Notes under the pieces: model-generated
The model's input: only the letters and a program-made list of their open reading frames with translations
What the model was told of the DNA's origin: nothing
Databases searched by the model: none
Shown: in pieces, positions 24,189-32,396 of the stretch
Layout: each line of letters opens with the position of its first letter
Position numbering within the stretch: position 1 is the first letter of the stretch
Made by a program: the position numbers and the translations under genes
NCBI RefSeq assembly: GCF_024195285.1
Contig: NZ_JALHBS010000018.1
Coordinates: 1-57,000 of the forward strand
Reading direction: 5' to 3'
DNA length: 57,000 nt
From: Aurantimonas marianensis
GTDB lineage: Bacteria > Pseudomonadota > Alphaproteobacteria > Rhizobiales > Rhizobiaceae

Positions 24189-26155
24189 CGAAGAATTTCG
24201 CGATCGCGCCGAACGCCCCGGCCACCGTCCGCGGCGGGGGTGTGGAGCAGGAGCAGTTCCTGTCGATTCTGTCACGCGAAGAGGCATTTCGCCGGTTCGA
24301 GGCGGCCGTGTTCCCACGCCCGCCCGCGAGCGAGCAATGCGCGCTCGAGGATGCGCTGGGCCGGGTGCTCGCGGCCGATCTCGTCTCGCCCATCGACGTG
24401 CCGCCGTTCGATCGGTCCAATGTCGACGGGTTCGCCGTGCAGTCGAATGATCTGGCGACCCGCGGCCAGGCCAATCCGGCGCGCCTGGCTCTCAATCCCG
24501 AGACACTCGCTTGCGGGGTTGCTCCGACATTGTCGGTGTCCAGCGGTACCGCCACGCCGATCTCGACGGGCGGGATGGTTCCGCGCGGGGCCGACGCGAT
24601 CGTCATGGTCGAGCACACGCAGCCCCTTGAAGACGACGCGGTCGAAGTCCGGCGCGCGGCCTCGGCCGGCCAGTTCATTTCCTATGCGGGCTCGGACATC
24701 GCGCGCGGCGAAATGCTCTTGCGTGCCGGGACCGTCATCGGCTCGCGCGAAATCGGCATGGCGGCCGCCTGCGGCCTCGCGCGCCTGCCGGTCGCGCGAA
24801 AGGTCAAGGTCGCGGTCCTGTCGACCGGCGACGAACTCGCGCAGCCCGGACAGGCGCTCGGTCCGGCTTCCGTCTACGACACCAACGGCGCGATCATCGC
24901 CGCAGCCGTTTTCGAGAATGGCGGCGTGCCGGATTTCCTCGGCGCGTTCCCCGACGACGAGGACAAGCTGGAAGCCGCCATGCGCGCGGCGCTCGCAACT
25001 CACGACATGATCATCCTTTCCGGCGGCACCTCGAAGGGCGCCGGCGACGTCAGCCATCGCATCGTCGCTCGGCTGGGCCAGCCGGGGATCGTCGCGCATG
25101 GCGTTGCGCTCAAGCCGGGGAAGCCGCTTTGTCTGGCGGTCTGCGAGGCCAAGCCGGTGGTTATCCTGCCGGGGTTCCCGACCTCGGCGATGTTCACCTT
25201 TCACGACATGATCGCACCGATCCTTCGCCGTATGGCGGGCCTGCCGCCACGTGCCGAGACACGGGTATCAGTGCGGGTCCCCGTGCGGATCGCTTCGGAA
25301 CTGGGGCGCACCGAGTTCACGATGGTCTCGCTGGTTCAGGGCGACGACGGGTTGATCGCCTATCCGACCGGCAAGGGGTCCGGCGCCATCACCTCGTTTT
25401 CGCAAGCCGACGGGTTCTTGCGCATCGAAGCGCTGGCCGACCATCTGCCGGCCGGGGCGCAAGCCGAGGTCACACTCTTCACACCGCATCTGCGCATCCC
25501 CGATCTGGTCATCATCGGCAGCCACTGCACCGGCCTCGACCCGGTCCTGGCGCCGCTGGCCCGCGACGGGCTGACGGTCCGCTCGCTCAGCGTCGGCAGC
25601 CTGGGCGGACTCGCGGCGGCCAAACGCGGCGAGTGCGATCTTGCGCCGATCCACCTCTACGATCCGCAAACCGACAGCTACAACGCGCGGTTCCTGGCCG
25701 ACGGCCTGGAACTGGTTGCCGGCTGGCGGCGCATGCAGGGCATCGCGTTTCGCGCCGGTGATCAACGCTTCGAGGGCGCTGGCGCAAACGAGGCCGTCGC
25801 CAACGCACTCGCCGATCCGGATTGCCTGATGGTCAACCGCAATCAGGGCGCGGGCACGCGAATCCTGATCGACCGGCTGTTAGGGCAGCATCGCCCCGGC
25901 GGCTACTGGAACCAGCCGCGCTCGCACAACGCGGTGGCCGCCGCGATCGCGCAGGAACGTGCCGACTGGGGCGTGACGATCGAGCCGGTGGCAAAAGCGG
26001 CGGGGCTCGGCTTCATCCCGCTCACCGAGGAGTCATACGATTTCGTGCTGGTTTCGGCGCGGAAACAGCGGAGCGCGGTGCAGGCGTTTTTGTCGGCGCT
26101 CCACGCGCCGGAAAGCCGCGAGGCGCTGAAACAGGCGGGATTCCGGCCCGCCTGA
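24185..26155 (+). CDS. MoeA fused to a periplasmic-binding-like sensor domain
   Basis: In this 656-residue fusion, residues ~25-430 are a MoeA-type molybdotransferase with NVDGFAVQSND, VLSTGDELAQPG, ILSGGTSKGAGDVS and ILPGFPTSAMF. From about 440 to the end is a PBP-like domain of the type found on some HTH regulators (PF12727 class), with NQGAGTRILIDRLLG, ADWGVTIEPVA and LGFIPLTEESYDF. The stretch LGFIPL also occurs in the regulator at 47799-48686. The binding domain may capture or sense molybdate, tungstate or the cofactor for the metal-insertion domain. The start is fixed by the ATGA overlap with the upstream gene. Confidence 0.85.
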   Translation: MTKNFAIAPNAPATVRGGGVEQEQFLSILSREEAFRRFEAAVFPRPPASEQCALEDALGRVLAADLVSPIDVPPFDRSNVDGFAVQSNDLATRGQANPARLALNPETLACGVAPTLSVSSGTATPISTGGMVPRGADAIVMVEHTQPLEDDAVEVRRAASAGQFISYAGSDIARGEMLLRAGTVIGSREIGMAAACGLARLPVARKVKVAVLSTGDELAQPGQALGPASVYDTNGAIIAAAVFENGGVPDFLGAFPDDEDKLEAAMRAALATHDMIILSGGTSKGAGDVSHRIVARLGQPGIVAHGVALKPGKPLCLAVCEAKPVVILPGFPTSAMFTFHDMIAPILRRMAGLPPRAETRVSVRVPVRIASELGRTEFTMVSLVQGDDGLIAYPTGKGSGAITSFSQADGFLRIEALADHLPAGAQAEVTLFTPHLRIPDLVIIGSHCTGLDPVLAPLARDGLTVRSLSVGSLGGLAAAKRGECDLAPIHLYDPQTDSYNARFLADGLELVAGWRRMQGIAFRAGDQRFEGAGANEAVANALADPDCLMVNRNQGAGTRILIDRLLGQHRPGGYWNQPRSHNAVAAAIAQERADWGVTIEPVAKAAGLGFIPLTEESYDFVLVSARKQRSAVQAFLSALHAPESREALKQAGFRPA

Positions 26156-26158
26156 TTG

Positions 26159-26788
26159 TCAATCGGCGAGACGGGTCGCCAGAGCTTCGGCTTCGCCAAG
26201 ATCCTCAACCGTATTGGCGTTGAAGAAGGGATCGACGGGCTCGTTCGGCCAGGAGACGGTCGCGAGGCGATAGCGCGCTGTCCACCGGTCGATCTTGCGC
26301 ATGTCTTCGCCGATGAGGGCGTCACGCAATTCCTCGCGCAAGGCGACCTTCCAAAGACCGATTACCGGATGCGACCAGCCGCCGGAGGCGGCGACCGCCA
26401 GATCGGCGTTCTCGGCTTCCCGCGCCTCCTCGAGACGGGCCACCAGATCGCGCGGCAGGAACGGACAATCGCCCGCCACGCTCACGATCCAGGCTGTGCC
26501 AGGACGGTTTTCCGCGGTCCAATCGAGCGCCGCCAGAATACCGGCGAGCGGTCCGGGGAAGTCTTCGAGCGTGTCGGCGACCACCTGCAGGCCGAAGGCA
26601 GCAAAGCGGGCCGGGTCGCCATTGGCGTTGAGAATGAGTTCGGCGCATTGCGGCGCGAGGCGATCGACGACATGCGACAGGATCGGGCGCCCGCCGATCG
26701 CCCGCATCGGCTTGTCGCCGCCGCCCATGCGCCGCGCCAGACCGCCGGCGAGGATGACGCCGATCGGCAATGTCCGATCACTCGTCAT
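26159..26788 (-). CDS. mobA: Molybdenum cofactor guanylyltransferase
   Basis: MobA joins GMP to Mo-molybdopterin to make the bis-MGD cofactor that DMSO-reductase-family formate dehydrogenases need. The 209-residue protein has the nucleotidyltransferase motif [18 protein letters not shown] near the N-terminus, LILNANGD, and [13 protein letters not shown] 26788 overlaps the fdhD stop by 11 bases. It is convergent with the MoeA fusion gene, the two stops 3 bases apart. mobB is present at 48849. Confidence 0.92.
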   Translation of the reverse strand: MTSDRTLPIGVILAGGLARRMGGGDKPMRAIGGRPILSHVVDRLAPQCAELILNANGDPARFAAFGLQVVADTLEDFPGPLAGILAALDWTAENRPGTAWIVSVAGDCPFLPRDLVARLEEAREAENADLAVAASGGWSHPVIGLWKVALREELRDALIGEDMRKIDRWTARYRLATVSWPNEPVDPFFNANTVEDLGEAEALATRLAD

Positions 26789-27671
26789 GGCCGGCGCCCT
26801 TTCGCTTGCTGCGCGACGGCTCGTCCTCGACGGTCGCGATGTCCTGGTCGAAGACGATCCGGTCCGTGCCCGACAGCGCGGCGAAACGCTTGCCTCGCGC
26901 CCGGCCAACCAGCGTCAGGCCGACCTGACGCGCCAGCGCCACGCCCCATGCGGTGAAGCCGGAGCGCGAAACCAGGATCGGGATTCCCATCCGCACAGTC
27001 TTGATGGTCATTTCCGACGTCAGCCGCCCAGTGGTGTAGAGGATCTTGTCGGCCGCATCGATCTTGTGGCTGAACATCCAGCCGGCGATCTTGTCGACCG
27101 CGTTGTGCCGTCCGACATCCTCCATGTAGCAGATCGGCTCGCCCTTCACGCAAAGGACGCAGCCGTGGATCGCCCCGGCTTCCAGATAAAGGGAAGGGGT
27201 CGTGTTGATCGTTTTCGTCATCGCGTAGAGCCACGAGGTGCGCAGTTCCGCTGTCGGCAGCTCGATGTCCTCCAGCGCCTCCATCAGGTCGCCGAACGCG
27301 GTGCCCTGTGCGCATCCCGATGTCAGGGTCCGCTTTTTCAGCTTCTGCTCGTAATTCGTACCGCGCTCGGTCCTGACGACCACCACTTCGAGGTCCTCGT
27401 CATATTCGACGCTGGTGACGACATCGTCCGGTTTCAGCATGTTCTGGTTCAACAGATAGCCGAGCGCCAGATAATCCGGGTAGTCGTTGATCGTCATCAT
27501 CGTGACGATCTCCTGGGCGTTCAGATAAAGCGTCAGGGCGCGCTCGACGGGGACGCTGAGGTCCACCGCCGCACCGGTCTGGTCGATGCCTCCCACCCGC
27601 TCCGTCAGACGTGAATTGCCGGGATCCGGCATGACGACGCGGACGGCCGCCCTGTTCTTCAGTTCCTGCAT
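26778..27671 (-). CDS. fdhD: Formate dehydrogenase accessory sulfurtransferase FdhD
   Basis: FdhD passes sulfur from a cysteine desulfurase to the cofactor of formate dehydrogenase. The 297-residue protein carries the family stretches [40 protein letters not shown] and TTGRLTSEM. The usual sulfur-carrying CxxC loop (CGVCG in E. coli, Cys121/Cys124) is represented here by SGCAQG, with a single cysteine at residue 120. ATG 27671 has GGGAG upstream. It is divergent from moeA, with a GC-rich hexamer repeat between them. Confidence 0.9.
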   Translation of the reverse strand: MQELKNRAAVRVVMPDPGNSRLTERVGGIDQTGAAVDLSVPVERALTLYLNAQEIVTMMTINDYPDYLALGYLLNQNMLKPDDVVTSVEYDEDLEVVVVRTERGTNYEQKLKKRTLTSGCAQGTAFGDLMEALEDIELPTAELRTSWLYAMTKTINTTPSLYLEAGAIHGCVLCVKGEPICYMEDVGRHNAVDKIAGWMFSHKIDAADKILYTTGRLTSEMTIKTVRMGIPILVSRSGFTAWGVALARQVGLTLVGRARGKRFAALSGTDRIVFDQDIATVEDEPSRSKRKGAGHDE

Positions 27672-27714
27672 GGTGCTCCCATCGTGATCTTGTCGCGTGC
27701 GTCGCGGCCAGGGC

Positions 27715-27738
27715 CGGCGCCGGCGCCGGCGCCGGCGC
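27715..27738. repeat. Tandem CGGCGC hexamer repeat in the fdhD-moeA divergent region
   Basis: Four exact copies of CGGCGC lie in the 172-bp region between the divergent fdhD and moeA starts. Every unit is self-complementary with its neighbour, so the tract can form a hairpin. It lies 44 bases from the fdhD start and could affect either promoter or simply be a replication-slippage tract. Confidence 0.8.
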
Positions 27739-27843
27739 AGAAGATTTCCGGACAAGGGTAGAGTGTCGATCGCTTGTCATATAGTGCCGATCGCAGGACG
27801 TCCGGTCATTCCCGGCGACCGGCGACGAATATGGGTTGTGACG

Positions 27844-29100
27844 ATGGCTCAACTTTCGGACGATTGCTTCGCCTTCGGCGGGCCGATGATGACGGTCGCA
27901 GAGACGATTGCCCTTATCGCATCGCGGTTGCTGCCGCTTGCGGAAACGGAAACGCTCGCGCTGGGCGACGCCGACGGGCGCATTCTCGCCCGCGACCTGA
28001 TCGCGCCGATAGCCCTGCCGCCCTTCGCCAACTCCGCCGTCGATGGTTACGCCGTCAGCGGCGCCGATCTTCCCTCGACCGGGGAGCGAGCATTCCAGGT
28101 CAGCGGGCGGGTGCAAGCGGGGCCGGGCGCGAATCTTTCCGTCGCCTCCGGGGAGGCCGTCCGGATCTTCACCGGCGCGCCGATGCCGGCCGGCGCCGAC
28201 ACGGTCTTCATGCAGGAAGATGTGCGTCTCGAGGAGACCGGTGCGGTGGTCCTTCCCGCCGGCCTCAAGGCGGGCGCCAACATGCGCCCCGCCGGCGAGG
28301 ACGTGCGGAGGGGGGCGGTCGTCCTGGATGCCGGCCGGCGCCTGCGGCCGCAGGATATCGCGATGGCCGCCGCGCTGGGCGAGACCCGTCTGGACGTCAG
28401 CCGCCGGGTCCGCGTCGCGGTGTTCTCGACCGGCAACGAGATCGTCGCGGCCGGGACGCCGCGCGGGCCGACGCAGCTCTATGATTCCAACCGGTTCATG
28501 CTGATGGCGATGCTGGCGCGGCTCGGCTGCCAGATCACCGATCTCGGCATTCTGCCGGACGATCGGGCGGTGATCACGGAAATGCTGCGCGATGCCTCGT
28601 CCGCGCAAGATCTCATCCTGACATCGGGCGGCGTGTCGACCGGCGAGGCGGATTTCGTCAAGGACGCCGTGGAAAGCGCCGGATCGCTGGTGTTCTGGCG
28701 CGTCGCGATCAAGCCGGGCCGCCCGGTGGCGATGGGCGTCATCGGCGGGACCCCGTTCATCGGATTGCCGGGCAACCCGGTGGCGAGCTTCGTCACTTTC
28801 GCACATATCGCCCGACCGGCGATCCTGGCGCTCGCGGGCGCGACGTCGGAACCGCCCGTCACGACGCCGATCCGGGCGGCGTTTTCCTACAAAAAGAAAA
28901 AGGGGCGGCGCGAATATGTGCGTGTCAGCCTGAGCCCCGCCACAAATGGCTCGGTGGAAGCCGTGAAGTTTCCGCGCGAGGGGGCGGGCCTCCTGTCGTC
29001 GCTGGTCGAAACCGACGGGCTGGTCGAACTTGGCGAGGACGTGACCGCGGTTCAGCCGGGCGATATCGTCGGGTTCATTGCCTATGCGAGCCTCTACTGA
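27844..29100 (+). CDS. moeA: Molybdopterin molybdotransferase
   Basis: This is the canonical MoeA copy of the window, 418 residues. It has NSAVDGYAVSGADL, VFSTGNEIV, ILTSGGVSTGEADFV, FIGLPGNPVASFV and the C-terminal beta-barrel domain. It inserts the metal into molybdopterin-AMP. All four classic motifs are intact, unlike the copy at 23061. The start at ATG 27844 begins the family N-terminus; frames upstream only read through the CGGCGC repeat as an arginine run. The TusA-like gene follows. Confidence 0.92.
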   Translation: MAQLSDDCFAFGGPMMTVAETIALIASRLLPLAETETLALGDADGRILARDLIAPIALPPFANSAVDGYAVSGADLPSTGERAFQVSGRVQAGPGANLSVASGEAVRIFTGAPMPAGADTVFMQEDVRLEETGAVVLPAGLKAGANMRPAGEDVRRGAVVLDAGRRLRPQDIAMAAALGETRLDVSRRVRVAVFSTGNEIVAAGTPRGPTQLYDSNRFMLMAMLARLGCQITDLGILPDDRAVITEMLRDASSAQDLILTSGGVSTGEADFVKDAVESAGSLVFWRVAIKPGRPVAMGVIGGTPFIGLPGNPVASFVTFAHIARPAILALAGATSEPPVTTPIRAAFSYKKKKGRREYVRVSLSPATNGSVEAVKFPREGAGLLSSLVETDGLVELGEDVTAVQPGDIVGFIAYASLY

Positions 29101-29144
29101 CAAAGCGATTGACGCCGTCCCGCGCCTCGGCCAATTTGCCGGCC

Positions 29145-29393
29145 ATGTCCGTCACGACCAAACTCGATCTCGTCGGCCTGAAATGCCCGTGGCCGGCTCT
29201 GAAGACGCGCAAGGCGCTCGGCAGCATCGCGGCCGGCGATCGTCTCGAAGTCCATTGCAGCGATCCGCTGGCGATGATCGACATCCCGAATCTGATCCGC
29301 GAGACCGGCGATAGCGTCGAGATCACCGAGCGGGGCAAAGACCGCGTCGTGTTCCTGATCGAAAAGCGCCAGGAAACGGCGGTATCGGGCTAG
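29145..29393 (+). CDS. TusA/SirA-family sulfur carrier protein
   Basis: The 82-residue protein has the CPxP sulfur-carrier motif in LVGLKCPWPALKTRKAL (Cys about 14). TusA-like proteins relay persulfide sulfur for tRNA thiolation and molybdenum cofactor enzymes. Here, between moeA and the formate dehydrogenase genes, it may feed FdhD. The start is uncertain: ATG 29145 gives the family N-terminus but has a weak ribosome-binding site, and an upstream TTG at 29109 is in frame. It sits 44 bases after moeA on the same strand. Confidence 0.88.
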   Translation: MSVTTKLDLVGLKCPWPALKTRKALGSIAAGDRLEVHCSDPLAMIDIPNLIRETGDSVEITERGKDRVVFLIEKRQETAVSG

Positions 29394-29471
29394 AGCGCGG
29401 GAAACCGGAGGGGCTGGATGGGGATATCGCGGCCCCGCCTGGCCCGATCCAGCCCAGCCGCCGCGCGGCCC

Positions 29472-30635
29472 CTACTCGAAGACGATCGACGGCGCGCCGC
29501 TCATCTGGCGCTCCTCGCTTACCCGTCTCCATGCCTTGTCGGCGATTTCCCGGTAGATTTTCGCATGCGCGCCGTCCGGATCGGAAACGACGATCGGCGT
29601 GCCGCCGTCGGACGTCTCGCGGATGGCCATGTCGAGCGGCACCTCGCCAAGGAACGGCACGCCGATTCGTTCGGCCTCCGTGCGCGCTCCGCCATGGCCG
29701 AAAATATCGTGCTGGCTGCCGCAATTCGGGCAGATGAAATAGCTCATATTCTCGACGATGCCGAGGATCGGAACATCGACCTTCCGGAACATGGCGAGGC
29801 CCTTGCGCGCGTCGATCAAAGCGAGATCCTGCGGCGTCGAGACGATGACCGCGCCGGCCAGCGGCACGTTCTGGGCCATGGTGAGCTGGGCGTCGCCGGT
29901 GCCGGGCGGCATGTCGACGACGAGCACGTCGAGTTCGCCCCATTCGCCCTCGCGCAGCATCTGGGTCAGCGCCGAGATGACCATCGGCCCGCGCCAGATC
30001 ATCGGCGTTTCCTCGTCGACGAGGAAGCCCATCGACATGACCTTCAGGCCGTAGCCCTCCATCGGCTTGAGGATGCGGCCGGACACGGTCTGCGGCCTGC
30101 CGGAAATATGCAGCAGACGGGGCATGGAGGGGCCGTAGATGTCGGCATCCAGTATGCCGACCTTCAACCCGTTCGCCTGAAGGCCGAGGGCCAGATTGAC
30201 CGCGGTGGTCGACTTGCCGACGCCGCCCTTGCCGGAGGCAACGGCGATGATCGCGCCGATGCCGGGGACGCCGGCCTTTGCCGGCGGGGTTGGTTTGGCG
30301 TGAGCGGCATGGGCCGCCATTGGCGGGGGCACGGCGGCGGCCTGGCGGGCGCTCGGTGCCGGCCGCACAGCCGGCGCGGAAGCGCCGCTACGCTCGGCGG
30401 TCAGCGCGACGACCGCCTTCTCCACGCCCTCGGCATTCATCGCCGCCTTTTCGGCGGCGGCGCGCAGGGGTTCCAGTTCCTCGGCACGGTCGGCCGGCAC
30501 CGTCAATGAAAAGAATGCCTTGCCGTCGGCGAGAAAAATATCCGAGACCAGGCCGAGATCGACGATGTTGCCGCTCAGATCAGGCCCTTTGACCCGCTTG
30601 AGCTGCTCCAGAATGCTGTCCTTGCTGATTGCCAA
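29472..30635 (-). CDS. Mrp/NBP35-type iron-sulfur cluster carrier ATPase
   Basis: The 387-residue protein has an N-terminal MIP18-like domain (SILEQLKRVKGPDLSGNIVDLGLVS), a Pro/Ala linker, and a P-loop ATPase with the deviant Walker A ASGKGGVGKST, LDADIYGPSMP, and the CPNC pair used for cluster binding (FICPNCG). It delivers Fe-S clusters to apoproteins; the many ferredoxin-type proteins nearby are plausible clients. The start is uncertain: TTG 30635 gives the family N-terminus, while TTG 30680 and GTG 30671 lie further upstream. It is divergent from the next gene. Confidence 0.87.
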   Translation of the reverse strand: MAISKDSILEQLKRVKGPDLSGNIVDLGLVSDIFLADGKAFFSLTVPADRAEELEPLRAAAEKAAMNAEGVEKAVVALTAERSGASAPAVRPAPSARQAAAVPPPMAAHAAHAKPTPPAKAGVPGIGAIIAVASGKGGVGKSTTAVNLALGLQANGLKVGILDADIYGPSMPRLLHISGRPQTVSGRILKPMEGYGLKVMSMGFLVDEETPMIWRGPMVISALTQMLREGEWGELDVLVVDMPPGTGDAQLTMAQNVPLAGAVIVSTPQDLALIDARKGLAMFRKVDVPILGIVENMSYFICPNCGSQHDIFGHGGARTEAERIGVPFLGEVPLDMAIRETSDGGTPIVVSDPDGAHAKIYREIADKAWRRVSEERQMSGAPSIVFE

Positions 30636-30757
30636 CTGAACTCTCGCTGTTATGGAAGTCTGGACCGTCACATACGGCAAATGCGGTGCGCGGCCAATCG
30701 CGCTTCGTGATTGGAGATAAGGCCGACCGCCGGGACGCGCCAGGAGGAGACAGGAAT

Positions 30758-31048
30758 ATGCCGTCGCAGGGAAATGGCACGCAAGGGCAAGCGGCCGAGC
30801 CGCTGGAGGCGACCAGCCCGGAGGCGTTCGTCAGGCTGGCCGACCGGTTCATCGATGTCGCCAACCGCGCCAATCGGAAGGTCCCCGCGACGGACATTCA
30901 CATGGCCTTTCTCTACGCCGCGGCGCGTTATAACGCCCATGTCGGGCGCAATGTCCGCGATGTCGCAGACCACGAGGTGTACGTCGAGGAAATGGCGGGC
31001 ATCTACAAGGAAATGCTGCGTACCCACCTGGCCGATCCGGACGTGTGA
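30758..31048 (+). CDS. Small DUF3144-like protein
   Basis: The 96-residue protein has AFVRLADRFIDVANRANR followed by HMAFLYAAARYNAHV, the pattern I associate with DUF3144, whose function is unknown. ATG 30758 has a very strong AGGAGGAGACAGG leader, arguing for good expression. It lies between mrp (divergent) and the DUF3306 gene (convergent), so it is its own transcript. No membrane segment or cofactor motif is present. Confidence 0.7.
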   Translation: MPSQGNGTQGQAAEPLEATSPEAFVRLADRFIDVANRANRKVPATDIHMAFLYAAARYNAHVGRNVRDVADHEVYVEEMAGIYKEMLRTHLADPDV

Positions 31049-31082
31049 AGGAGGGCCGGCCGGCGTCTCGGAGCCTGAAGTC

Positions 31083-31769
31083 CTACCCCTCCAGGCGGCT
31101 GCGTATAGACACCCGCCTTCGCGGCTGCTCGGCCTCTTCCGGCTCGATCGATTGCCCAGCCGCGAAGGCGGGTTCATCCGCCTCGTGGCTTTCGATGGCG
31201 ATCTCGACGGGCGTTTCGTGTTCGTCCGGGGAAATGGCGGCGGTCTCGTCGGCTGCCAGCGGTTCGGCTTCCGCCTCGGATACCGCTTCCACCGGCTCCG
31301 CTTCGCCGCCAGCAGATTCCGCGACCGCGAGCTCCCGCGACATGCGGCCGGTCGCCTGCTGGGTCTCCTGCTCTTCAAGGCTCAAGAACCCGCGCCCGAC
31401 CTGCCACAGGGATTTATAGACGTTGTGCGCGGGATTGCGGAAATCCTCGTCATAATCGTTCAGTCCATCGAGATTGGCGAAAACGGGATCTGTTCGCCAC
31501 AGCTTTCGCAGCGCTTGCTTGCGTAGCAACTCGGGAACACCGCGCTTCAGGAAGATGGAAAAATCGTCGCCTCGAACAAGGGAATCGATGTCGACCGCTT
31601 CGGCGGCCATTCGATTCTCCTCGGCTTCCGGATCGGGCGCATCAGCTTCAACGACCGGCCCGCATTCGTCCGGCGCGTTCACCACCGCCGGGTCGGCGTC
31701 TTCGAGATCGCGCTTGCGCCGCGACCAGCGCGACAGGAAACCTTCAGGCTTGCCGGCGTCGTCAGCCAT
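31083..31769 (-). CDS. DUF3306 protein of the formate dehydrogenase cluster
   Basis: In this 228-residue acidic protein the N-terminal half carries the DUF3306 core (GFLSRWSRRKRD near the start, then LRKLWRTDPVFANLDGLNDYDEDFRNP). The C-terminal half is a low-complexity Glu/Ala-rich tail. DUF3306 genes occur next to DUF3305 and formate dehydrogenase genes in many proteobacteria; the biochemical role is unknown. The ATG overlaps the DUF3305 stop by 8 bases (ATGGCTGA), so the two are coupled. Confidence 0.85.
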   Translation of the reverse strand: MADDAGKPEGFLSRWSRRKRDLEDADPAVVNAPDECGPVVEADAPDPEAEENRMAAEAVDIDSLVRGDDFSIFLKRGVPELLRKQALRKLWRTDPVFANLDGLNDYDEDFRNPAHNVYKSLWQVGRGFLSLEEQETQQATGRMSRELAVAESAGGEAEPVEAVSEAEAEPLAADETAAISPDEHETPVEIAIESHEADEPAFAAGQSIEPEEAEQPRRRVSIRSRLEG

Positions 31770-32307
31770 CGAATTTGCCTCCAGCGGGCTTTTCGCGGTG
31801 CAGGAAGATCGGCTCCTGGCCGAATTTATGGTCGTCCGTGTCGAGCTTGTCGCGCCGCCGCTTCCTGAACACTTCATCCTTGTGATAGCGCTCGACGAAA
31901 TCCATGATCGCCCCGGCGATTTCCGGCGGCATGGCGACCCGCTCGACAATGTCTTCGGCGCTGTCGTCATAGTCCTGCGCCAGATAGGGCGAGGCCGTCA
32001 CCGAATGGACGAACCACGGCAAGGGATGGGTGTCGTCCGCCGAGCGCCGCAGGATGACGAAAAGCGCCGGCGTCTGGCTGTTGAAATTATGAACATAGGC
32101 CTCGGTGTCCGCGGCGTGGCAGGTCAGATTGTGGACGCCCATGAAGTAGCGCGTCATGGTGTCGTCGCGCAGGAGTTCATCGCCGGCCGAAAAGCTCCCG
32201 GAAGCGGGTGTCACACCCACCGGAATCCAGTACTCCTTCGCCCATCTCGAGACCGACCGCCGCTTCTCTGCGAGCACGCCCACCATGATCGTCAACTCCC
32301 GGGCCAA
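31762..32307 (-). CDS. DUF3305 protein of the formate dehydrogenase cluster
   Basis: The 181-residue soluble protein carries a DUF3305 core: RWAKEYWIPVGV, YVHNFNSQTPALFVILR, VTASPYLAQDYDDSAEDIVERVAMP. It pairs with DUF3306 and is found with formate dehydrogenase operons; its molecular function is not known. The start is taken as TTG 32307, with AAAGGA about 10 bases upstream. An ATG 21 bases downstream is the alternative. It is divergent from the polyferredoxin gene. Confidence 0.83.
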   Translation of the reverse strand: MARELTIMVGVLAEKRRSVSRWAKEYWIPVGVTPASGSFSAGDELLRDDTMTRYFMGVHNLTCHAADTEAYVHNFNSQTPALFVILRRSADDTHPLPWFVHSVTASPYLAQDYDDSAEDIVERVAMPPEIAGAIMDFVERYHKDEVFRKRRRDKLDTDDHKFGQEPIFLHREKPAGGKFDG

Positions 32308-32396
32308 GCGGCGTCATCCTTTCGTATCAGACAGGCTCATTTGCCCGCTTCCGCTGATAGAATAACGTGTTAAGGCTCGCTCACAAGGGAGAAGCC

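Noticed and set aside
27697-27843. N-terminal arginine-run extension of moeA through the CGGCGC repeat
   Set aside because: The polyarginine comes from translating the repeat; the MoeA N-terminus starts at ATG 27844.
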